Numbered from the stretch's first letter, positions 9,561-19,228 are shown. The stretch: DNA of 64,000 bases from Undibacterium sp. Jales W-56 (GCF_025548535.1 NZ_JAJLQW010000006.1:124001-188000), one strand, 5' to 3'. Notes: a model not told the origin generated them from the sequence alone. Numbers and translations are program-made.

Positions 9561-9941
9561 CTATGCCATCCACTTGTCGAGCTTGGCAATCTCCTTGGTC
9601 TGCTCGGTCACCATCTTTTGCGCCATCTGTTTCAGCTGCTTGTCTTTGCCCCGCGCAAGTTCCATTTTTGCCATGTCGATGGCGCTCTGGTGGTGGCTGC
9701 ACATCATCATGGCAAAATCGTGGTCGGTCTCGCCTGACATCTTCATCGCCTGCATCTCGGCCTGCATTGTCGGCATCGCGGCCATAAAATCCGGCGCGGT
9801 CGCGGTTTCGCCGCCGGGCGTTGTCGCATGGGCATGGGATGCCGGGGCCGCTGCCTGGGCAGACACCGCGACGGGGGATATCAGTACGGCGCTGCAGACC
9901 AGGCCGACAGCGGCTTTTTTCCAGATTAATGGCATTTTCAT
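9561..9941 (-). CDS. DUF305 family secreted protein
   Basis: A 126-residue exported protein with a signal peptide ending near VAVSAQA. It carries a DUF305 helical core: PDFMAAMPTMQAEMQAMKMSGETDHDFAMMMCSHHQSAIDMAKMELARGKDKQLKQMAQ. The Met/His pairs (DFAMMM, HHQSAID) are typical of this ferritin-like fold, which is often found in copper- and silver-resistance islands. A second ATG lies two codons downstream; GGAGA sits upstream of both. Its copper role is inferred from family context. It is isolated between an ATPase pseudogene and a truncated Cys-rich copper-binding gene. Confidence 0.75.
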   Translation of the reverse strand: MKMPLIWKKAAVGLVCSAVLISPVAVSAQAAAPASHAHATTPGGETATAPDFMAAMPTMQAEMQAMKMSGETDHDFAMMMCSHHQSAIDMAKMELARGKDKQLKQMAQKMVTEQTKEIAKLDKWMA

Positions 9942-10029
9942 TGCGTCTCCAAGTTGAGTAATATTCTATTGGCTGTGCAGGGCAAAGCATTCAATGCTAG
10001 TGCGCCGCATGGGTAGCAGTGCTGGCGCC

Positions 10030-10241
10030 CTCGCAGGTCTTGCCACGCCCCCCATGGCTGCACAGGACGCGGCGTAGCACCAGCAGATCTCGGTACAGTG
10101 CTCCATGCCTCCCATACGCTCACAAGCCGCGGCGCACGCACCGCAAAAGGCGGCGTCCAACGGACAATTGCTCAGCATAAAATTGGCCGACGTCTGGCAC
10201 AGCTCGGCGCAATTGATCATCAAACGCATGCTCCGGCTCAA
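10030..10241 (-). pseudogene. Truncated four-helix Cys-rich copper-binding protein (Csp-like)
   Basis: The sequence MRLMINCAELCQTSANFML, then CPLDAAFCGACAAACE and MEHCTEICWCYAASC, matches the last three helices of the Cys-rich four-helix-bundle copper storage/DUF326 type. The first helix (CxxxCxxC repeats) is absent. The upstream DNA is a transposase relic, so the 5' end was probably removed by insertion and deletion. The frame continues into about 20 unrelated residues at the C-terminus. It is probably non-functional. Confidence 0.6.
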
Positions 10242-10556
10242 GATGCGCGCCCCCGATTTCGAGGTAGTGGATCATCGCGGTTTGAAGACAAGTTGCGTGG
10301 CATTCTGCACAAGCATCAATGCAGATCTACATTTCACTTTGAGGGGGAAGGCATCGAGAGCGCCCGCTCAGATATGTGGAAGCCGTATTTGCGCGGCATC
10401 CGCGAGCGCTGCACCAGTGCCTTCAATATCCTCGACCGCTTCCACTTCGTCGCTAAGATTAACCATGCCGTCAAGGACGTGAGGGCTGCTATATGGACAC
10501 GGCTGCCACGAAAAAAAGCCACGCCACTTTTTTGGCGGTCGATGGAGGGATTCTAA
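10242..10556 (+). pseudogene. ISL3-family transposase relic
   Basis: Plus-strand frame with SDMWKPYLRGIRERC, then FNILDRFHFVAKINHAVKDVRAA. This matches the DDE-region core of ISL3 transposases (SDMWKPYL followed by LDRFH). Only about 60 residues are recognisable; both flanks are scrambled and no terminal inverted repeats were found. It lies exactly where the 5' part of the copper-binding protein gene is missing. Confidence 0.65.
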
Positions 10557-10622
10557 GCAAGCACAGCCATTCTTAGCGTTTTCTTGGTGAGCCTCGAGGT
10601 GCCATATGCTTCAACGATCTGA

Positions 10623-13034
10623 TCATTGTTGCCTGTTTCCTTGGCGCAGCAAGCGAAGCCCATTAAATACCACCAGCAGGCTGGCACCCATATCGGCGAA
10701 TACCGCCATCCACATCGTTGAGTAGCCCATCAATGTGAGCACAAGAAACACTGCCTTGATGCCCAGTGCTAGGACAATGTTTTGTGTAAGGATGCTCGCC
10801 GTCATTTGTGAGAGCCGAATGAATGCGGGTATTTTGCGCAAATCGTCATCCATCAGCGCGACGTCAGCGGTTTCGATGGCAGTGTCTGTGCCGGCCGCCC
10901 CCATTGCGAAACCGATATCGGCACGCGCCAATGCGGGTGAATCGTTTATACCGTCGCCCACCATACCGACCTGTTCGTTGGCGGTCGAGAGAGATTCAAT
11001 CATTTTGAGCTTGTCTTCGGGAAGCTGGTCGCCGCGCGCGTCGTCGATTCCGACCTGCCGAGCGATCGCCGCAGCGGTATGCGGGTTGTCACCCGTCAGC
11101 ATCAGTGTGCGCACCCCAAGCGAATGCAGCTCCGCGATTGCTTGCCGGCTGGTTTCCTTGACTGTATCAGCAACAGCGAACAGTCCCAGCACTTGGTCAG
11201 GAGTGGCCAGCATGACGACCGTCTTCCCCTGCAGTTCAAGCTCGTCGAACATCGTCTCCAGTTTCGATGAGCCGAGGCCAAGCTCGGCAAGTAGGCGATG
11301 ATTGCCAAGGTGGAGCGTCTCACCGTTTGCCTCTCCACGAACACCTCGGCCAGGGAGCGCAGCAAAACCCGCGATTTCGCGCGGCGCGACTTTGGCCTGG
11401 CTGGCCGCCCGGGCAATTGCCCGGGAAACCGGATGATCCGAGCGAGCGGCGAGGCTCGCGGCCAGTGACAGAACCGTCGCTTCATCCCTGTTTAACAGTA
11501 TGAAATCGGTTTGCGCCGGCTTGCCATGGGTAATAGTGCCAGTCTTGTCTAGCGCGAGCACTGTCAGCTTGCGCCCGCCTTCCAAGTAAACGCCACCTTT
11601 GATCAGGATACCTTTGCGTGCAGCGGCAGCCAAGCCGCTGACAATAGTAACCGGTGTCGAAATGACCAACGCGCACGGGCATGCGATGACCAGCAGCACG
11701 AGCGCTTTATAAATCCAGTCCATCCAGGCCGCGCCCACGACCAACGGAGGCACAATTGCCACCAATACAGCAACGGCGAACACTCCCGGGGTATAAATGC
11801 GTGCGAACTGGTCGACAAAGCGCTGGGTTGGCGCCCGGCTTCCTTGTGCGGACTCGACTGCGTGGATGATGCGTGCAAGCGTGGAGTCGCTCGCGCGGGC
11901 GGTCACCCTGAATTCAAAGGAACCGGATTCGTTGATCGTGCCCGCAAATACCGTGTCATCGACGGTTTTGTCCACTGGCAGACTCTCACCGGTGATTGGG
12001 GCCTGATTGATTGCAGACTGGCCACTGGTGATAACTCCGTCAAGAGCGAGACGTTCACCCGGTTTCACTCGCACCACCATACCTAGCGGCACATCCTTGG
12101 CTTGCATCCCCCCCCAGCTGCCGTCCAGCTGGCGGACCGTTGCACTCTGCGGCGTTAGATCCAGCAGGCCACGAATTGCGTTCCGCGCGCGGTCCAGCGA
12201 TTTTGATTCGATGATCTCCGCCAGCGCAAACAGGAACATGACCATTGCCGCCTCGGGCCAATGTCCAATCAGGATGGCGCCCGTGACTGCGATAGACATG
12301 AGGGCATTCATATTAAGATTGCGATTTTTCAGCGCAATCCAGCCCTTTTTATAGGTTGGAAGCCCTCCTGTAGCGATCGATAAGAGCGCTAGAAAAATAA
12401 CGCCCCAGTGAGCATCGTTGTAAAAGGAATAGACTAATTCCGACAGCATCGCAGCTACGCCAGAGCCGCTGACAAGCCACCAGTTAACCTTCCCGTGCGC
12501 CACGTCGGCCGAACTTGTTTCAGGTCGCTTGTCCTCAACAACCTCGGCCCGCAGGCCGATCGATTGCAGCGCTGCGAGAACGGCCAGACGCGAATCTTGT
12601 GTGTGACGCACCGTCAGCCGGCGCTGCATCAAGTTAAACTGCAGGTCCGAGACACCGACTAGTTGGACTAGCTTCTGGCGTATCAATCCTTCCTCTGTCG
12701 GGCAATCCATCTTCGCAATGTGCAGCACGCTGGTGCACAGGCCAGGGACATCCTCCAGTTTCGCCCGCATGCCAATGCTAGCGAAGGCTGCTTCCACCGG
12801 GTCTAGCGATGGCAGGGTATGGATCACTTTGAGAGTGCGCAGCATCAGATTGAAATCTAGGCTTTGGACGCCTTCAATCCTTCCCAGCTTGTCGCGGATC
12901 AGCGCCTCTTCGTTCGGGCAGTCCATGTTTTCAATTCGGTAAGTGACTTGTTGTTCGGTTGCGTTGGACGCTGTAGTAATGCTGTCCGGTGATGGAGCTG
13001 CGCAATCGCACCCATTTGATATTTTGTTGTCCAT
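10623..13034 (-). CDS. cadA: CadA-type Cd/Zn/Pb-exporting P1B-2 ATPase
   Basis: An 803-residue pump, complete. It starts at the ATG at 13034 with AGGAGA upstream. Two N-terminal metal-binding domains each carry a single-Cys CPxEE motif (MDCPNEEALI and MDCPTEEGLI) instead of CxxC. Then come the actuator domain (PITGESLPVDK), the membrane site CPCALVIS, the phosphorylation site DKTGTITHGK, SDHPVSRAI, and GDGINDSPALARADIG. The last helices contain the Lys (LGIKAVF) and Asp (VFADMGASL) of P1B-2 zinc/cadmium pumps. It moves metal from cytoplasm to periplasm, feeding the CzcCBA2 pump encoded upstream in the same direction. Confidence 0.94.
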   Translation of the reverse strand: MDNKISNGCDCAAPSPDSITTASNATEQQVTYRIENMDCPNEEALIRDKLGRIEGVQSLDFNLMLRTLKVIHTLPSLDPVEAAFASIGMRAKLEDVPGLCTSVLHIAKMDCPTEEGLIRQKLVQLVGVSDLQFNLMQRRLTVRHTQDSRLAVLAALQSIGLRAEVVEDKRPETSSADVAHGKVNWWLVSGSGVAAMLSELVYSFYNDAHWGVIFLALLSIATGGLPTYKKGWIALKNRNLNMNALMSIAVTGAILIGHWPEAAMVMFLFALAEIIESKSLDRARNAIRGLLDLTPQSATVRQLDGSWGGMQAKDVPLGMVVRVKPGERLALDGVITSGQSAINQAPITGESLPVDKTVDDTVFAGTINESGSFEFRVTARASDSTLARIIHAVESAQGSRAPTQRFVDQFARIYTPGVFAVAVLVAIVPPLVVGAAWMDWIYKALVLLVIACPCALVISTPVTIVSGLAAAARKGILIKGGVYLEGGRKLTVLALDKTGTITHGKPAQTDFILLNRDEATVLSLAASLAARSDHPVSRAIARAASQAKVAPREIAGFAALPGRGVRGEANGETLHLGNHRLLAELGLGSSKLETMFDELELQGKTVVMLATPDQVLGLFAVADTVKETSRQAIAELHSLGVRTLMLTGDNPHTAAAIARQVGIDDARGDQLPEDKLKMIESLSTANEQVGMVGDGINDSPALARADIGFAMGAAGTDTAIETADVALMDDDLRKIPAFIRLSQMTASILTQNIVLALGIKAVFLVLTLMGYSTMWMAVFADMGASLLVVFNGLRLLRQGNRQQ

Positions 13035-13118
13035 GCAATTTTTCTCCTGTCGTTCAATTTCGTTATCCGGGCTCAGCATCCTAAATCTCAGGTCTCGTAC
13101 TGGAATCAGAGAAGGCGT

Positions 13119-14414
13119 TCAGAGCTCATTGTTGCTATCGCCGATACGAGTCGCCCCTGTGGAATCGATTCGCGCAACATGGACACGTGTATGCGCATCA
13201 TCCCAGAAAGCGGCCCGTATTGCTTCAGCAAGGCGGCGCGGATGAGTCATGAATATGTACGCGGCAAGGATCAGGTACACCCATCCCAGCCAAGTTAACG
13301 ATGTGATGGCGCGGATCTGATCATGCTGAAAAAGTAATGCCAATATCACTTGTGCGCTAAACAGGCTCGCCAGCATGAATCCTGCAACAACACCAAACTG
13401 CAACCGGATCAGGAGCGAGACGCCAAACACGGATTGGGCAGCGGTCAGGAAAAATTCTTCGTGCTGGCGCGCGTCGAGTGGCAACACCACCAGGGATGCA
13501 GCGCCCAGGGACATTGCTAAGGGCAACATTCCAACCAGGAGGGTCCATTGATTGATCTTGTCGCTGATCATTGCCGTCATGCCGCCTGCAGCGCGGCCCG
13601 ATAGTACGAACAGTACCGCGATCACGATAGCTGGTGCCTCGCTGGCTAGCGGGGCAACCCACTGGATCAGCAGGAATTCATCGATTCCGACAATCCGGCC
13701 CGACGCGACGATCGATTCGGCAAACGGCTCAGCTGATATAAAGATGACGGCCGCTGCCACCGTACTCAATGCCGCCATCCACGTCCACTGCGCCTTCGTA
13801 CCCAATGTCGACAACGCTGCCGCAGGTCCGGGTTCCTCTTCCTCCTCGTCCTTTTTTTCGCCCTTCGGCAGTTGACCGACCTGCCACAGATAGGCACCGA
13901 AAATTCCAAACAAGGCAATTGCATCTAACGCATCGATACGATTTTTCATCAGAATTACAAATGCATACGCGCTTGCCAAAAGCAGGAATCCGACTTCGAT
14001 GGCATTGGTACGAGCGAGCGTGATGGCTTTCTCACGAGTACGACGCCAATGCAGGAAAACGAGCAATGGCCAACCTAAACCGATCAAGAGGCGATTTGCT
14101 CCGGTCATGTTCGCCGCCGCGTAATGGATGTATGGCGATTGCGGATGCTTACCCGCCTGGAAGGCGTAATACATGTCAACCGCGTATTCGGGAAGAACAG
14201 TAATCAAGGCCACCACGGCAAGGATCAAGCCTTGGGAAATCCGACCCTCAGCCGCCTCTGCACCCCATGACAGCATAAATCCAGCGGCAAGTACCGCAAT
14301 ACCGAAAACGGCTGTACCGGCCACCGGGTCGAGATGCCAATGCATGAAGCGTGTGACGACTGCTGGCGCCATGGCCATCAATGCCACCATCAAGAAAATC
14401 ATAAAGCGTTTCAT
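13119..14414 (-). CDS. CaCA-type sodium/calcium (cation) antiporter
   Basis: A 431-residue, ten- to eleven-helix membrane protein with two inverted alpha repeats: GAEAAEGRISQG with VLPEYAVDMYYAF, and PLASEAPAIVIAVLFVLSGRA. Each holds the acidic residue expected for cation binding in CaCA exchangers. An acidic cytoplasmic loop (KKDEEEEEPGPA) separates the halves. Its ATG overlaps the stop of the DUF6328 gene (ATGA), so the two are translationally coupled. In this setting it might carry divalent metals, but only cation antiport is supported. Confidence 0.8.
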   Translation of the reverse strand: MKRFMIFLMVALMAMAPAVVTRFMHWHLDPVAGTAVFGIAVLAAGFMLSWGAEAAEGRISQGLILAVVALITVLPEYAVDMYYAFQAGKHPQSPYIHYAAANMTGANRLLIGLGWPLLVFLHWRRTREKAITLARTNAIEVGFLLLASAYAFVILMKNRIDALDAIALFGIFGAYLWQVGQLPKGEKKDEEEEEPGPAAALSTLGTKAQWTWMAALSTVAAAVIFISAEPFAESIVASGRIVGIDEFLLIQWVAPLASEAPAIVIAVLFVLSGRAAGGMTAMISDKINQWTLLVGMLPLAMSLGAASLVVLPLDARQHEEFFLTAAQSVFGVSLLIRLQFGVVAGFMLASLFSAQVILALLFQHDQIRAITSLTWLGWVYLILAAYIFMTHPRRLAEAIRAAFWDDAHTRVHVARIDSTGATRIGDSNNEL

Positions 14415-14911
14415 TGGGTCTCCCGGGCTGTGGGCGGCCTGGCCGAACTGGATAAGCGCCTATTAACCAAATGCGGCAAGAGCCACCACAGGGCGATAAT
14501 CAACGTTGCGACCGTTGCCGCTACGACGCCCCCGAGAACATGGCCGAAGACCTCAGAAATGATTAAGTCCACGCCCAACACGACGGCTGCGGACAATGCT
14601 GACGCGCCCATGAGCATTTGGCCGCTTGCGAGATGCTTGAACGTGACCCGGTCTAACAGTGGCCGCATCATCCGATGTTGCACGGCTGGTGCGGTGAACA
14701 GAACCAGGCTGACGACCGAGCAGATAAACGTCGCTAGGAAAACCCACTTTTCGGACAGCACAATTTGCCTGAAGCCGGCGCTGAAAGGTAAGGTCATCAA
14801 AAACGCCGTGAACAGCTGGGCGCTCAGCAGCAGCACGCGCAACTCTGTCAGCATGTCGCTTAAATCGTCGTCACTTGACACTTTTGTGTCCTTACCGTTC
14901 TCACTAATCAC
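14411..14911 (-). CDS. DUF6328 family membrane protein
   Basis: A 166-residue protein. The cytoplasmic N-terminus DDDLSDMLTELRVLLLSAQLF is followed by four hydrophobic segments, the DUF6328 pattern. Function is unknown. The longer upstream frame is not convincing; the GTG at 14911 has GGAAGGA 9 bases upstream and overlaps no other gene, so I prefer it. It lies 16 bases after the lipoprotein gene and overlaps the antiporter gene by ATGA. Confidence 0.65.
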   Translation of the reverse strand: MISENGKDTKVSSDDDLSDMLTELRVLLLSAQLFTAFLMTLPFSAGFRQIVLSEKWVFLATFICSVVSLVLFTAPAVQHRMMRPLLDRVTFKHLASGQMLMGASALSAAVVLGVDLIISEVFGHVLGGVVAATVATLIIALWWLLPHLVNRRLSSSARPPTARETQ

Positions 14912-14927
14912 GTGATTCAGTCCTTCC

Positions 14928-15287
14928 TCATTTATAACTTGACAGGACCTGCTTGACTTCAGGCACGACGCCTGCTTCGCAAAGCTTCGGAGAAAATTCC
15001 ACCCAATCGTGCAAATGTACCTGAACGGACGGCGGCACAATGGCGGGCAGGTACTCCCCACGTCGACCATGCGGAACTTTGATCTCCACATATTGTCCGG
15101 AGTCGATTTGTGCCGGCGTGAGTGACCCCAAGCAGGCCGGCGGGTTGGTTCGCAATTTTTCGGCGGTATATACCGACGAAATCCAACCCGCGCGGCTATT
15201 TACCCCGACTCGGGGATCTGTCATGGCGCACCCAGTCAACAGCACAAGGCAGGCAACTGCAGTTTGTTTAAAAGTTTGATTTTTCAT
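14928..15287 (-). CDS. Putative lipoprotein, paralogue A
   Basis: A 119-residue protein with a lipoprotein signal (AVACLVLLTGC). The mature part SVYTAEKLRTNPPACLGSL, then YVEIKVPHGRRGEYLPAIVPPSV and VVPEVKQVLSS, aligns with the lipoprotein at 15672-16034. Shared features include one internal Cys after a Pro-rich turn (PPACL versus APWCL), an LTPxQ turn, a VPP motif and a second Cys near the end. I know of no named family. The two copies flank the PII-like gene, which suggests a shared periplasmic role in the metal operon. Confidence 0.65.
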   Translation of the reverse strand: MKNQTFKQTAVACLVLLTGCAMTDPRVGVNSRAGWISSVYTAEKLRTNPPACLGSLTPAQIDSGQYVEIKVPHGRRGEYLPAIVPPSVQVHLHDWVEFSPKLCEAGVVPEVKQVLSSYK

Positions 15288-15328
15288 AGTAATTTTTCCG
15301 TGTGAATTATCAATTTCAAGAAAGCGTG

Positions 15329-15658
15329 CTATCCGAGCTTTGTGGCGCTCAAGATATCGCTGACGAATACCCATCCAGCGCTCGGCTTCGCCGCTTGAAC
15401 GATCAAATGTTGCAGCTGATCTGCCAGATGGTCTTCACAAATCAATTCCAATTTCGTTTCGGCCACAACTGGTTCGGCCAACACCATGGAGTAGTGCTGC
15501 TGCGCCGGATCAGAACTCGTGAAGAGCCGCTGAACGGTAGATACTGTCAGGTTGTAACAACCGGACGCTGCGCTGATGTCGCATAAGCCTGAGTTGCGCA
15601 ATGCTTCGACGACCGCGGTAATGCGGTGTGGGTGCATGAATGCCTTAATCTGTTTCAT
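15329..15658 (-). CDS. PII-like (GlnB-fold) protein, copy 2
   Basis: A 109-residue paralogue of the protein at 1866-2195, sharing MKQxKAFxHPHRI, LRNSGLCD, CYNxTVSTVQRL and LAEPVVAExKLELICED. The start at 15658 has GGAGA upstream. It lacks the true GlnB uridylylation loop. Here it is flanked on both sides by related lipoprotein genes and sits downstream of the second czcA. Conservation with both efflux sets suggests it acts with the CzcA pump rather than in nitrogen control. Confidence 0.78.
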   Translation of the reverse strand: MKQIKAFMHPHRITAVVEALRNSGLCDISAASGCYNLTVSTVQRLFTSSDPAQQHYSMVLAEPVVAETKLELICEDHLADQLQHLIVQAAKPSAGWVFVSDILSATKLG

Positions 15659-15671
15659 ATCAATCTCCAAT

Positions 15672-16034
15672 CTACTTAGTAGCGCGCAAAACTCGGGTGA
15701 CTTGAGGGATCGCATTGCGCTCGCACTGGGCAGACGTGACCACGACCTGATCGCCTGTTTGCACCGTCATGGCGGGGGGAACTAACGCCTCGAAATATTT
15801 ATAGCCAATTTCCCGAGCTACACGGATCCTTACGTAGGTTCCGGCCGCCATCTGCTCGGGCGTAAGGGTGTACAGGCACCACGGCGCCTTGTAGCGCAGG
15901 TCCTGACGGGAATAAATCTGATAAACAACACCGGTCTTACCATCCCCCCCAGCGGGAAGTTGGGCGGTTGAACATCCTGCAAGAATGGTGAAACCTGCGA
16001 TGGAAGCGGCGAACATTGACAGACGAATTTTCAT
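15672..16034 (-). CDS. Putative lipoprotein, paralogue B
   Basis: A 120-residue protein with a lipobox (FTILAGC). The mature part reads QIYSRQDLRYKAPWCLYTLTPEQMAAG, then YFEALVPPAMTVQTGDQVVV and IPQVTRVLRATK. It is clearly related to 14928-15287 and carries two Cys in the mature chain. The ATG at 16034 follows GGAAGAAAG; longer upstream starts would overlap the czcA gene. It lies between czcA2 and the second PII-like gene. Function unknown; a periplasmic metal-binding or pump-accessory role is only an inference. Confidence 0.65.
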   Translation of the reverse strand: MKIRLSMFAASIAGFTILAGCSTAQLPAGGDGKTGVVYQIYSRQDLRYKAPWCLYTLTPEQMAAGTYVRIRVAREIGYKYFEALVPPAMTVQTGDQVVVTSAQCERNAIPQVTRVLRATK

Positions 16035-16120
16035 TTCTTTCTTCCTTGGCTGAAGTGCAGTTGGTAACGGGGTATCGTGAAATATTCCGATCGCTACATC
16101 TTTTTGAATCGACGGCAAAC

Positions 16121-19100
16121 TTACGGTCGGCTCGACGAAAGCGCTGCTAAACTCCTGCGCTCCTTGCGGTTCTCGACCCATTCATATAGCAGCGGCAGCA
16201 GCAACAACGTCAATGCGGTCGACGTAAACAGACCGCCCACAACGACAGTCGCGAGTGGGCGCTGTGTTTCGGCACCGACGCCTGAGGAGAGCAGCATTGG
16301 CACCAGGCCAAAGATGGCGATCGATGCCGTCATCAAAACAGGTCGCAGCCGCAACGCCGCGCCCTGACGCACGGCATCGCGCACGCTCAGGCCCTTTTCG
16401 CGCTGTTCGTTCAGAAATGTCACCAAAACAATTCCGTTCAGCATCGCAACGCCAAATACAGCGATGAAGCCGATCGCCGACGGCACCGACAGATACTGCC
16501 CAGTGATGAAGAGTCCGACGACACCGCCAATAGTGGCAAACGGCACATTCGCGATAATGAGAGTTGCGTAAGTGAGCGAATTGAATGCGGTATAGAGCAG
16601 GATAAAGATCAATCCAATGGTCAGGGGGACGATGATCGCCAGCTTGGTCATGGCCCGTTGCTGATTTTCAAAAGCGCCGCCCCATTCGATCACGTAGCCT
16701 TCCGGCAGCTTGATCTTCGCGGCGATTTTTGCGGCAGCTTCCTTCACGAAGCTGTCCACATCTCGTCCTTTTACATCCATTTGAATCACTGCATAGCGCT
16801 GCAGTTGCTCACGGCGCACGAACGAATAGCCTTCGTCCAGTTCGATCGTGGCCACCTCCGACAGTGGCACCAACGCGCCGTTCTCGGTGCGGATCGGGAT
16901 CGCGCTGACGCTTTGCACGCTGCTACGAAATTCCGGCGCCAGCCATACCTGGATGTCGAACCGCTTGGTACCGTCGATCACAGTGGAAACGGCCTTGCCG
17001 CCGATGCCGGCCTGCACGACGTCAAGGATGTCGTTGGCATTAATGCCATAGCGCGCTGCCGCATCGCGGTTGACATTGATAAGCAACTGGGGCTTGCCTT
17101 TGTTCGCTTCAAGCGACAAATCCGCCACTCCAGGAACCGTGTCGAGAACGGTCTTGATCTGTCCTGACAACCGGTCCAGTGTCGTCAGATCTTCACCGTA
17201 CAATTTCAGTGCCAGAGTCGCGCGGACACCGGAGATGAGCTCCTCCACGCGCATCTGGATCGGCTGGGTCGCTGAGATCACCGAGGCCGGCGCTGTCTGC
17301 TCGAGCTTCTCCTTCATCGCTTTCGTCAGATCTTTTACGTCCGTCTTGGCTGGCCATGTGCTCTGGGCTTTGAGGTTGACCAGTATCTCCATGTAGTTGA
17401 CATCAGCGGTATCGCCTTTCTCGGCACGGCCGATCATCGCGATGGCCGACTCTGTCTGCGGGAACGTCTTTAGCGTCTTTTCAAGTTCTTGTGAGATCCG
17501 GATCGATTCGTCCAGGGAGGTCGACGGGATGCTACTCACCCGGAACATAATCGTTCCTTCCTGAAGTGACGGCATGAATTCCTTGCCCAGAAAGGGAATG
17601 AGCGCAAACGAAGCAAGCAGGGCGATGACGGCGCCGGCGACGACGACTTTTTTACGTTCCAGCGCCCACTCGAGCAGAGGAAGGTAGAACCGCTTAGCAT
17701 GCCGAACAACAAAGGTATCTTTTTCCTCTTTGGGTTTCAAGATCAACGCCGATAAAACAGGCACCAGCGTCAAAGTCAACACCAGGGATCCGACCATGGC
17801 AAACGTGATGGACAAGGCCATGGGCTTGAACATTTTCCCCTCCAGGCCGGTGAGGGAAAATAACGGGAGAAACACGACAATAATAATTAAGATCGCGAAA
17901 GCAACAGGATTCATCACTTCGCGCGCCGCTTCCAGGATCACATGGGTACGGTTTGTGGGCTTACCGTTCTGATGCGACAACAAACGAAAACCATTTTCCA
18001 CCAACACCACGGCGCCATCGACCATCATGCCAATGCCGACAGCCAGTCCGGCAAGCGACATCAAATTCGCCGAAAGCCCCCACTGTTTCATGAGCATGAA
18101 GCTAATGAGCATCGCAAGAGGCAAGGTAACGATGACCACCAGAGCCGAACGAACTTCCCCCAGAAAGAGGAAGAGAATGAGTGCAACCAACACGGAACCT
18201 TCGACCAGCGCCCGTTCGGCGGTTGCGACTGCTTTATCGACCAGATCGGTTCGGTCGTACACAGGCTTGATCGTGACCCCTTTAGGCAATGCCTGCTGAA
18301 CGACCTTGAGTTTTTCCTTGACGCCTTCAACTACCGCTTTGGCGTTTTCTCCGATTCGCTGCAGCGCCGTGCCCATCACCACTTCCTTTCCGTCTTTCGT
18401 GACGGCGCCCGTGCGCAAGGACGGACCTTCCTTCACCTGCGCAACATCGCGAATGTAGATGGGTGTACCGTTACGGGTAGCAAGGACTACGTTGCCGATG
18501 TCTTTGACGTTCCCAACCAAGCCAAGTCCACGCACCAGGTACTGTTCCTGCCCAATGTTGAGGTATTGGCCACCTACTTGACGATTGTTTGCTGTCAGCG
18601 TCTCCATGACAGTCTTGAGGCTAATCCCGTATTTAATTAGCTGGTTCGGGTTGATCAGCACCTGAAATTGTTTTTCGTCGCCGCCCCACGACGAAACGTC
18701 GTCGACGCCCGCCGCTGTGCGTAATTTGAGCCGCACGTTCCAGTCCTGCAGCGTGCGCAGATCCATGGTTGACATCCGCTGATCAGTCGATTCCACGGTA
18801 TACCAAAATACTTGTCCCAATCCCGAACTGTTCGCCCCCAACGTCGGTTCCCCATATCCCTCCGGGATCCGTTGTTTGGCTTCCAGTAGCTTTTCACTGA
18901 CGAGCCGGCGAGCGAAATAGGTATCGATATCGTCTTTGAAATTAACGCTTACATAGGACAGCCCAAACAACGACACGGATCGGATGGCCTCTACACCGGC
19001 CAGTCCTGCCATACTTGTTTCGATCGGTGTCGTGAGCAGCTTTTCAACATCCTCCGCCGCCAAGCCCGGCGACTCCGTGTAGATATTGACCTGAACGGGA

Positions 19101-19228
19101 GTGACGTCTGGAAACGCGTCGACAGGCAAATCGCGCCAGGTCTTCACGCCGAGAATAATCACGATTACAAACGCCACAATTACCAGAACCTTGTAGCGCA
19201 AGGAGACATCAACGATGGTATTTAGCAT
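16121..19228 (-). CDS. czcA: CzcA/CusA-type HME-RND efflux pump, copy 2
   Basis: A 1035-residue RND pump very similar to copy 1 along its whole length. The N-terminus is MLNTIVDVSLRYKVLVIVAF and TM4 carries GIGMMVDGAVVLVENGFR. The end is LLPLLYEWVENRKERRS plus a short extra tail. The ATG at 19228 has GGGGAG upstream, 11 bases past the czcB stop. It forms a second tripartite system with CzcB2 and CzcC2. Differences from copy 1 are spread through the periplasmic domains rather than clustered, pointing to an old duplication or separate acquisition. Confidence 0.95.
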   Translation of the reverse strand: MLNTIVDVSLRYKVLVIVAFVIVIILGVKTWRDLPVDAFPDVTPVQVNIYTESPGLAAEDVEKLLTTPIETSMAGLAGVEAIRSVSLFGLSYVSVNFKDDIDTYFARRLVSEKLLEAKQRIPEGYGEPTLGANSSGLGQVFWYTVESTDQRMSTMDLRTLQDWNVRLKLRTAAGVDDVSSWGGDEKQFQVLINPNQLIKYGISLKTVMETLTANNRQVGGQYLNIGQEQYLVRGLGLVGNVKDIGNVVLATRNGTPIYIRDVAQVKEGPSLRTGAVTKDGKEVVMGTALQRIGENAKAVVEGVKEKLKVVQQALPKGVTIKPVYDRTDLVDKAVATAERALVEGSVLVALILFLFLGEVRSALVVIVTLPLAMLISFMLMKQWGLSANLMSLAGLAVGIGMMVDGAVVLVENGFRLLSHQNGKPTNRTHVILEAAREVMNPVAFAILIIIVVFLPLFSLTGLEGKMFKPMALSITFAMVGSLVLTLTLVPVLSALILKPKEEKDTFVVRHAKRFYLPLLEWALERKKVVVAGAVIALLASFALIPFLGKEFMPSLQEGTIMFRVSSIPSTSLDESIRISQELEKTLKTFPQTESAIAMIGRAEKGDTADVNYMEILVNLKAQSTWPAKTDVKDLTKAMKEKLEQTAPASVISATQPIQMRVEELISGVRATLALKLYGEDLTTLDRLSGQIKTVLDTVPGVADLSLEANKGKPQLLINVNRDAAARYGINANDILDVVQAGIGGKAVSTVIDGTKRFDIQVWLAPEFRSSVQSVSAIPIRTENGALVPLSEVATIELDEGYSFVRREQLQRYAVIQMDVKGRDVDSFVKEAAAKIAAKIKLPEGYVIEWGGAFENQQRAMTKLAIIVPLTIGLIFILLYTAFNSLTYATLIIANVPFATIGGVVGLFITGQYLSVPSAIGFIAVFGVAMLNGIVLVTFLNEQREKGLSVRDAVRQGAALRLRPVLMTASIAIFGLVPMLLSSGVGAETQRPLATVVVGGLFTSTALTLLLLPLLYEWVENRKERRSLAALSSSRP

